Both the position numbers and the translations under genes were made by a program. DNA of 11,545 bases from an uncultured Polyangiaceae bacterium (GTDB lineage: Bacteria > Myxococcota_A > Polyangia > Polyangiales > Houyiibacteriaceae). Position 1 is the stretch's first letter. Every line of letters starts with the position of its first letter. The stretch spans positions 1 through 11,545 of the forward strand of contig CAMYMX010000061.1 in NCBI GenBank assembly GCA_947259605.1. The letters are read 5' to 3'. Under the pieces are notes generated by a model. It did no database searches. It was not told where the DNA came from and was given only the letters and a program-made list of their open reading frames with translations. Positions 6,649 through 11,545 of this stretch are shown piece after piece.

Positions 6649-7140
6649 ATGTGCTGTATGCGTAGACCCTTATCCGCCGTCGCGTTTTGTGCGGCGCTTT
6701 TCGCGGCTGCGGGCTGCACGAAGAACATCCCCAACACCACCGTGAAGGACACGCCGGAGAACCGGGCCGTCATCACGTTCATGGAGAACTACCGAAATGC
6801 GGTCGAGTCCCGCGACGTCGGGGCCCTCTTGGCGATGGCGCATACTCAGTATTTGGACGACAACGGGACCCCTTCGGGTGACGACGACCTGGACTACCGG
6901 GGTCTCCAAAAGAAGCTCGGCCGCTGGCGAGAGCGGGTCACCGATGTTCGGTACGAGATCAAGTACCGCACAATCGCTAGGGAAATGGACCGGGTGCTCA
7001 TCGCCTACCGCTACAGTGCGAGCTTCCGAATCGCCTACGATGAAGAGGATCAGCGCTGGTCGCGTCGAATTGGCGAGAACCGGCTGGTCCTGCTCTACGA
7101 CGAGATCGAGGCCCGTTATTACGTGCTTTCCGGCATGTAA
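6649..7140 (+). CDS. Small lipoprotein, possible NTF2/SnoaL-like fold
   Basis: This is a predicted lipoprotein of 163 residues. From ATG 6649 the product begins MCCMRRPLSAVAFCAALFAAAGC, a short basic n-region, a hydrophobic core and a lipobox AAGC with the modified cysteine at residue 23. The mature part has a first helix (RAVITFMENYRNAVESRDVGALLAMA), a loop rich in Asp/Gly, and then strands with RVLIAYRYSASFRIAY and ENRLVLLYDE. This helix-then-curved-sheet order is like NTF2/SnoaL-type domains, but no specific family is recognised. The frame extends upstream to an ATG at 6583 that overlaps the regulator's end; that start lacks a Shine-Dalgarno sequence and would spoil the signal peptide. ATG 6658 is another option. 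It follows the response regulator by 52 bases and may be co-transcribed. Function unknown. Confidence 0.82.
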   Translation: MCCMRRPLSAVAFCAALFAAAGCTKNIPNTTVKDTPENRAVITFMENYRNAVESRDVGALLAMAHTQYLDDNGTPSGDDDLDYRGLQKKLGRWRERVTDVRYEIKYRTIAREMDRVLIAYRYSASFRIAYDEEDQRWSRRIGENRLVLLYDEIEARYYVLSGM

Positions 7141-7147
7141 ATTTTTG

Positions 7148-7163
7148 CGTTCCTGTTGGAACG
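7148..7163. repeat. Hairpin CGTTCC-TGTT-GGAACG after the small lipoprotein
   Basis: A perfect six-base stem with a four-base loop begins eight bases after the lipoprotein stop. It is not followed by a T-run, so it is at best a weak terminator. Its right arm overlaps the candidate -35 box TTGGAA of the next gene, so an operator role is also possible. Confidence 0.4.
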
Positions 7164-7184
7164 TGCCCCAATTCGCGCTAGGAT
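7156..7184 (+). promoter_or_regulatory. Candidate promoter TTGGAA-N17-TAGGAT of the AgmX/GltJ-like gene
   Basis: The -35 TTGGAA (7156-7161) and -10 TAGGAT (7179-7184) each match consensus at four of six positions, with an ideal 17-base spacer. Initiation would fall near 7191 and leave a leader of about 55 bases. A second small dyad, CACCC-N6-GGGTG (7196-7211), lies in that leader. Confidence 0.4.
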
Positions 7185-7246
7185 TCAGTCGATGACACCC
7201 TGGAATGGGTGCAAGTGAGTGTGCCCGCCCACAGACGACGAGACAG

Positions 7247-9100
7247 ATGAGATTCGAGTGCGATAGCTGCCACGCCAAGTACAAGATCGCCGACCAGAAG
7301 GTTCGCGGTCGAGTCGTTCGTTTTCCATGTCGCAGGTGCGATCACAAGATCCTGGTCGACGGCCGCGACGGCGATCCGGACGTGACGGTTCCGGCCGGGT
7401 CGGCGTACGGCTTTGAAGAGGTCAGGCGAAGCAGACCAGAGCCTGCGGCGCCGTTCACGCACGAAGCACCTACCGCGCGCGCGCGTCGTCCGGCGTCGCC
7501 GGGTCGCCGGCGTTCTTCATCGATGCCGCCACGCCGTCCGTCTGCGGCTGCACGCAGGGTCTCTTCGATTCCAGCTGCTGCGAGCAGTGCGCTCCTGGGT
7601 CAGCATCCTGGCTTGGCGCCAGCGCTCCCGACCGCGCCTGCCGGTCCGCCGAATACGCTGAGCGGCGAGGTGCCGCAGTGGCACGTGTCCATCAACGACG
7701 TCCCTGTCGGGCCGGTTCGACTCGAGGAGCTTGGTCACAAGATCGACGCGGGCGCGGTGAGTGAGTACTCCCTGGTCTGGCGAGAAGGGCTCGAGGAGTG
7801 GCGTCCGCTTGCAACCGTTCCGGAGCTCATGGCCTTGCTGCACGAGCGCCGGCATTCGGGTCCTCCGTCGCGAACTTCGTTTTCGTCGATGCCGCCATTC
7901 GTCGACTCGCGGACATCGATCACCGGGTCCTCGGAGCGGACTGTGGTGTCGGCGCCGATGGCTGCGTTCGACGCTGCGGGCGTGCCCCACGATTTCGTTC
8001 CACTGGCCGATTCACTTGCGCCCGACGAAGATAGGGCTGGCGGGCTCGGCGAGATGTCGCAGCCACCCGCACCGATTGGGCCGCCTGGGATTTTCGAATC
8101 ATCCGCTCGATTGGGCTCGTTTTCGGGGCTTCCAGCCGCTGCAGGCGAAGAGGTTTCGGTGCCTTCGGTGCCGCCGGCGGCTGCCGCAGCAAGCGCGGAG
8201 CCGCGCCGCGGTCCTTCGCTCGGCGTGCTCGCGCTGATCTTCGCCGTGATCGTGCTCGCGGGCGTCTCTTCGTTTCTGGCCTATGAGCGTTTTGGGGGTT
8301 CCGCGCTGACCGACTGGCTCGGCAATCGCGACTCCGCGCCAGTAAACCCTGGGCCGCGCGCTGCGAAGTCCGAGGCACGAGCAGACAGAACAGTGTCCGA
8401 CGTGGTGGACAAGCCCGAGGACCAAGCGTCAGCAGAGTCAGGCGTCGGCGCCGATGCCGAACCAGTTGAGGCGGCCGAGCCCACGACATCGGTTGCCGAA
8501 GAGCCGACCGAATCGGCAGCCACCGAGGGCACTCAGGTGGTACCCGCGGAGCGCGCGAATGCGCCAGCTAAGGAGACGCCGCAATCCAAGCTCGTGTTCG
8601 AACCGCTGAACCTGGCGAACGACGGGCCGACGATGGCGCCCGCACCGAAGCCCAAGAAGCGCCGAAGGGCCCGTGCGCAGCCCGTCGAAGAAACATCGCA
8701 AGAAGATTCCTTGAGCGCGGCGGAGCAAAAAATTCTCGACGACTTCGGTTCCGGCGCCGACGCCGCGCCCGCGAAAATCGAAGTGCAAGAGTCCGCCAGC
8801 AGTCAAAGCACGAAGCCACCGCTCGACGGCAATGGCGTTCGAGCCACCGTGACGACCAACAAGCCGCGTTTGCAGCGCTGCTATGAGCGCGCGATTCGTG
8901 GTCAGCAGTCACCGGAATCGGTTCGACTGGACGTCAGTGTGACGGTCGCAGCCTCCGGGAGAGTCAAAGACGTGAGCGCCAATGGCAGTGGCCCCGGTGG
9001 GCTCGCCGAGTGCATTGAGGCCTCCGTTCGACGTTGGCGTTTCCCCGCATCTTCCGAAGGCGGGCCGGCGAAATTCCCGATCGTGTTCTCCGCGAACTGA
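7247..9100 (+). CDS. AgmX/GltJ-like zinc-ribbon, GYF, TonB-C trans-envelope protein
   Basis: This 617-residue protein spans the inner membrane. Residues 1-36 form an MJ0042-type zinc ribbon, with C5, C8, C28 and C31 and the GRxVRxPC signature. Residues 37-143 are a disordered, Arg/Ser/Pro-rich linker. A GYF_2-like domain lies at about 144-200 (QWHVSINDVPVGPV ... WREGLEEWRPL). A second linker leads to a single transmembrane helix at about 325-347. The periplasmic side has an acidic Ala/Pro/Glu stretch (372-440), a basic patch KPKKRRRAR near 468-476, and an AgmX/PglI-type TonB-like C-terminal domain at 528-617 (LQRCYERAI, C545; C589; RRWRFP). The same order is known from GltJ/AgmX of the Myxococcus gliding complex, where the cytosolic zinc ribbon and GYF domain bind motility regulators and the C-terminal domain acts in the periplasm. 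AgmX-type paralogues are frequent in this group, so a non-motility role is possible. An ATG at 7205 would add 14 residues ahead of the zinc ribbon; 7247 starts exactly at the domain, though with only a weak Shine-Dalgarno sequence. Confidence 0.9.
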   Translation: MRFECDSCHAKYKIADQKVRGRVVRFPCRRCDHKILVDGRDGDPDVTVPAGSAYGFEEVRRSRPEPAAPFTHEAPTARARRPASPGRRRSSSMPPRRPSAAARRVSSIPAAASSALLGQHPGLAPALPTAPAGPPNTLSGEVPQWHVSINDVPVGPVRLEELGHKIDAGAVSEYSLVWREGLEEWRPLATVPELMALLHERRHSGPPSRTSFSSMPPFVDSRTSITGSSERTVVSAPMAAFDAAGVPHDFVPLADSLAPDEDRAGGLGEMSQPPAPIGPPGIFESSARLGSFSGLPAAAGEEVSVPSVPPAAAAASAEPRRGPSLGVLALIFAVIVLAGVSSFLAYERFGGSALTDWLGNRDSAPVNPGPRAAKSEARADRTVSDVVDKPEDQASAESGVGADAEPVEAAEPTTSVAEEPTESAATEGTQVVPAERANAPAKETPQSKLVFEPLNLANDGPTMAPAPKPKKRRRARAQPVEETSQEDSLSAAEQKILDDFGSGADAAPAKIEVQESASSQSTKPPLDGNGVRATVTTNKPRLQRCYERAIRGQQSPESVRLDVSVTVAASGRVKDVSANGSGPGGLAECIEASVRRWRFPASSEGGPAKFPIVFSAN

Positions 9101-9110
9101 GCAGGTTTCG

Positions 9111-9635
9111 ATGCCGACGACGCCACTCATCGACGCGGGGACCATTGCCCGGCGCGTGGCGGAGCTCGGCAGGGCAATCACCGAGGACTACGGTGGCCAA
9201 GACTTGGTCGTCGTCCCCGTCCTCAAAGGCAGCTACATGTTCGCCGCGGACTTGGTGCGCCACATCGACCTGGATGTCGCAATCGACTTCCTCGGCGTTC
9301 GCAGCTACGGCAATCAACAGGAGAGCAGCGGGGTGGTGCAGATCACAACCGACTTGAGTCACTCGATAGAGGGCAAACACGTGATTCTGGTCGAGGATAT
9401 CGTCGACACCGGGCTCACGGTTGCCTATCTCCATGAGAACCTGGCTACCCGCCAGCCGGCGTCACTCAAGGTTGCATCCTTGCTTCACAAGCCTTCTCGC
9501 ACCCGCGTGCCCGTCGAAATCGACTACCTCGGCTTCACGGTCGACGACGTGTTCATCGTCGGCTACGGCCTGGACTTCGCACAGAAGTACAGGAATCTGC
9601 CCTACTTGGCGGTGGTCACCGACGACGAGGCCTGA
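9111..9635 (+). CDS. hpt: Hypoxanthine phosphoribosyltransferase
   Basis: This 174-residue cytosolic purine-salvage enzyme joins hypoxanthine (and probably guanine) to PRPP to give IMP or GMP. The pyrophosphate loop is PVLKGSYMF at 36-44. The PRPP signature is VILVEDIVDTGLT at 91-103, with the acidic pair E95/D96 and the catalytic D99. The purine-contact lysine is K127 in LLHKP, and the C-terminal GYGLDFAQKYRNLPY at 151-165 is characteristic of bacterial HPRTs. Length is normal for the family. The frame is open for 129 bases upstream, but ATG 9111 begins at the usual family N-terminus and lies ten bases after the preceding stop, so the gene is probably co-transcribed with the AgmX/GltJ-like gene. 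No functional link between the two is evident. Confidence 0.96.
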   Translation: MPTTPLIDAGTIARRVAELGRAITEDYGGQDLVVVPVLKGSYMFAADLVRHIDLDVAIDFLGVRSYGNQQESSGVVQITTDLSHSIEGKHVILVEDIVDTGLTVAYLHENLATRQPASLKVASLLHKPSRTRVPVEIDYLGFTVDDVFIVGYGLDFAQKYRNLPYLAVVTDDEA

Positions 9636-9642
9636 GCGGCCT
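9628..9642. repeat. Short hairpin AGGCC-TGAGC-GGCCT over the hpt stop
   Basis: A five-base perfect stem encloses the TGA stop of hpt. No T-run follows, so termination is unlikely; it could slow or process the transcript, or be chance in GC-rich DNA. Confidence 0.25.
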
Positions 9643-9647
9643 ATACT
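9642..9647 (+). promoter_or_regulatory. Candidate -10 box TATACT for a leaderless transcript
   Basis: TATACT (five of six to consensus) ends seven bases before the GTG at 9655, so initiation would fall on or next to the start codon. No -35 box is at the right distance and no Shine-Dalgarno sequence precedes the GTG. This fits leaderless initiation but is not proof. Confidence 0.35.
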
Positions 9648-9654
9648 CGTCCCC

Positions 9655-11545
9655 GTGAGCGACCCGAAACCCCCCGAGGATCTGGCGGAACGAATCCGGA
9701 GAATCGCTTCGACGATTGCCGGAGAGGTCGACAAGCGCCTCCTCGCGATCGACGAGTCGCCATCCATGCTCGAGGCAGCGGCTTCTTCACTCGGCACGAC
9801 GATGGAGCGCTGGGGACGGAACCCCGGGCTTCGTCGCATCCTCGGCGGGGTGCAGCGCGACGAGGTCACGAGCCCAGGAGAATCAGTCGAGCTTTCGGCG
9901 ACCTTGGGTGTCTCTGCCAAGCTCGGCACCGTCGCGAGGTTTTACGTCGATGATGCGGTCGCTGCAGAGGTGCCGATCGGTAGCGCCGCCGAGGTGAGCG
10001 CCGTCATCGACGCGCCGGGGCCCGGCCTTCATAGGGTTCGTGTTGCCATTTGCAATGACCGGGGCGAAATCGTCACCGAGCTGTCTGGCCATCGTTTGCT
10101 GCAGGTCGCCAGCGGCCGGCCGGTCGTGCTGGTCGACGCGGAACTGGTGCTTCCTCGGGTCGCGGACCAGGCAAACCCGTCGGTTTCGCCCGTCGAAGCG
10201 CTTCGCGCGCTCATCGACGAGGGCTTCGAGCTCGTCTACTTCGACATTCACGTCAAGAACCGGGATCCCTCGATTCATGAGGCGCTGGTCACCCAGCGGC
10301 TGCCCCCCGGCGCGATCCTCGTCTATTCGGCGGAGGAGCAAGAGCTGCGAAGTCTCGGCATCGATTTCGTCGAGATGTTCGCTTCGACCGCGATTCGTCG
10401 GCTGCGCGCGAAGGGTGTTCCGGTGACCACGATCTTGACCGAGCGGGATGAGCACCCCGACGAAAGCCTTGCCGAGCAGGTGAGCGTCATGACGCCGGCG
10501 ACGGCACGGAGGCGAGCGCTTTCGGGTGTGTTTACGGCCGAGATCGAACGGGCAGCGAAGCTGCTTCACGACCGAGCGCAGAGCAATCCGCTGGACTGGC
10601 GTCTTGATCAGACCACCGACTCCAAGCTGGTTCCAGGTAACTCGTTCCACGCCGGGCTCGACAATGGCGAGGCGAGGCGGCGCTTAATGGCTGCGTTCGA
10701 TGAAGCCCAATCAACGATTCACATTCAGTTCTACATGGTCCAACCGAGCGACTTCACCGAGCACATGATCGTCCGGCTGATCCAGCGCGCGCGCGCCGGT
10801 GTGAAGGTTCGGTTCATGGTCGATGCGCTCTACTCCGACGAAGAGGTTCTCGGGCGCCTCAACCCGTCGATTCTGTCTCTGAAGGAAGAAGAAAACATCG
10901 AGGTGCTGGCGGTCAATCCGATCGAATCTCGCAAGCAAATGGACGTTTCGCGGCTCAAGAAGCGCGACCACCGCAAGCTCGTCATCGTGGACGGACGCTT
11001 GGCATTCGTGTCCGGCCGGAACGCGAGCAACGAGTACTACATGGGGTTCAGCGAGGTCCCGGTGCACGACAACACTCGCCATGAGCGCATTCCCTGGCTC
11101 GACGCACATGTCGAGGTCACCGGGCCCTTGGTGCGAACGGTTCAGGAGACCTTCGTGGGCACCTGGCATCGGCAGGGCGGCACCGAGATTCCGAACGACC
11201 TCAACACGATGCCTGAGCTCGAGCCCACCGGCTCCGCCTCGGGGCGTCTGGTGGTGCACCGAGGTCTTGCCGAAACCAACGGGCTCGCGATGTACGAGGC
11301 GATGTTCGACGTAGCCGAAGACCACGTCTACATCGTCAACGACTACCCGATCGTTCCGGCGCTGGAGCGCGCCATCTATCGGCTCTTGGCCAAAGAAGTT
11401 AGCGTGAAGCTGCTCACGGGGAATGCGGCCGCACGGCGCGACGACGGGACGTTCTTCCCGGCCCCGATGCACCGCACGCTGTTCGAGTACATGGTGAAGG
11501 CAAAGCTCGAACCCCTGCTGCAGGCGGGTGTCGAGGTGTACGAGT
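9655..11545 (+). CDS. Phospholipase D/cardiolipin synthase-like protein with a long N-terminal extension (3' end cut off)
   Basis: 630 codons are present without a stop. The C-terminal part from about residue 323 is a phospholipase D superfamily unit: a GNSFHAG segment near 328, strand IHIQFYMV at 355-362, VKVRFMVDA at 383-391, and the first HxKxxxxD motif HRKLVIVD with H439, K441 and D446, followed by GRNASNEYY. The second repeat begins (LAMYEAMFDVAEDHVYIVND), but its HKD motif lies past the window edge. Such enzymes join or hydrolyse phospholipid head groups at the membrane. The first ~320 residues are atypical: a helical start, a beta-sandwich-like stretch (about 67-150), and an alpha/beta region (about 155-275) opening with VVLVDAELVL, perhaps a degenerate HAD-like domain. 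The start is a GTG 19 bases after hpt without a Shine-Dalgarno sequence; a later ATG at residue 38 is the alternative. Family confident, reaction uncertain. Confidence 0.87.
   Translation, partial: MSDPKPPEDLAERIRRIASTIAGEVDKRLLAIDESPSMLEAAASSLGTTMERWGRNPGLRRILGGVQRDEVTSPGESVELSATLGVSAKLGTVARFYVDDAVAAEVPIGSAAEVSAVIDAPGPGLHRVRVAICNDRGEIVTELSGHRLLQVASGRPVVLVDAELVLPRVADQANPSVSPVEALRALIDEGFELVYFDIHVKNRDPSIHEALVTQRLPPGAILVYSAEEQELRSLGIDFVEMFASTAIRRLRAKGVPVTTILTERDEHPDESLAEQVSVMTPATARRRALSGVFTAEIERAAKLLHDRAQSNPLDWRLDQTTDSKLVPGNSFHAGLDNGEARRRLMAAFDEAQSTIHIQFYMVQPSDFTEHMIVRLIQRARAGVKVRFMVDALYSDEEVLGRLNPSILSLKEEENIEVLAVNPIESRKQMDVSRLKKRDHRKLVIVDGRLAFVSGRNASNEYYMGFSEVPVHDNTRHERIPWLDAHVEVTGPLVRTVQETFVGTWHRQGGTEIPNDLNTMPELEPTGSASGRLVVHRGLAETNGLAMYEAMFDVAEDHVYIVNDYPIVPALERAIYRLLAKEVSVKLLTGNAAARRDDGTFFPAPMHRTLFEYMVKAKLEPLLQAGVEVYE

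Noticed and set aside
7192..7218. Eight-codon mini-ORF (MTPWNGCK) at the expected transcript start
   Set aside because: It has no ribosome site, is too short to judge, and shows no run of regulatory codons.
9883..10650. A 255-codon minus-strand open frame, and another at 10711-11472
   Set aside because: Both are antisense to the phospholipase D gene, which reads through without a stop and holds the HKD motif.

Overview
The window is high-GC bacterial DNA with dense, short-spaced genes. The gene types point to a predatory or gliding deltaproteobacterial lineage, that is Myxococcota: a cysteine-rich von Willebrand factor A (VWA) lipoprotein with a TDEDDC motif, a zinc-ribbon/GYF/transmembrane/TonB-C protein of the AgmX/GltJ type, and an NtrC-type sigma-54 response regulator. 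This placement is inferred from protein architecture, not from a marker gene. I see no tRNA, rRNA, CRISPR array, insertion sequence or phage gene, and no gene-free stretch longer than 158 bases.

Left part, minus strand (1-3076): a tightly coupled operon read right to left. It holds an unrecognised 217-residue protein, a PAPS-dependent sulfotransferase, and a class III PLP aminotransferase resembling glutamate-1-semialdehyde aminomutase that runs off the left edge. Both junctions are ATGA stop/start overlaps. Upstream of these, also on the minus strand (3175-5079), is a 634-residue VWA-domain lipoprotein with its own good sigma-70-like promoter.

Centre (5080-5237): a divergent control region. 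It carries the VWA promoter with an inverted repeat across its -35 box, and an AT-rich patch with a TTCTGC/GCAGAA hairpin just ahead of the response regulator.

Right part, plus strand (5238-11545): an NtrC-family response regulator with no kinase in view; a small lipoprotein with a possible NTF2-like fold; an AgmX/GltJ-like trans-envelope protein with its own candidate promoter; hypoxanthine phosphoribosyltransferase (hpt) ten bases later; and a cut-off phospholipase D/cardiolipin synthase-like protein with an unusual N-terminal extension.

The two most noteworthy items are the AgmX/GltJ-like protein, which has the domain order of the motility-complex switch protein but lies away from any motility cluster in view, and the phospholipase D protein, whose first ~320 residues look like a beta-sandwich plus a possible degenerate HAD-like domain. 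The sulfotransferase operon may be a small tailoring pathway of unknown product.
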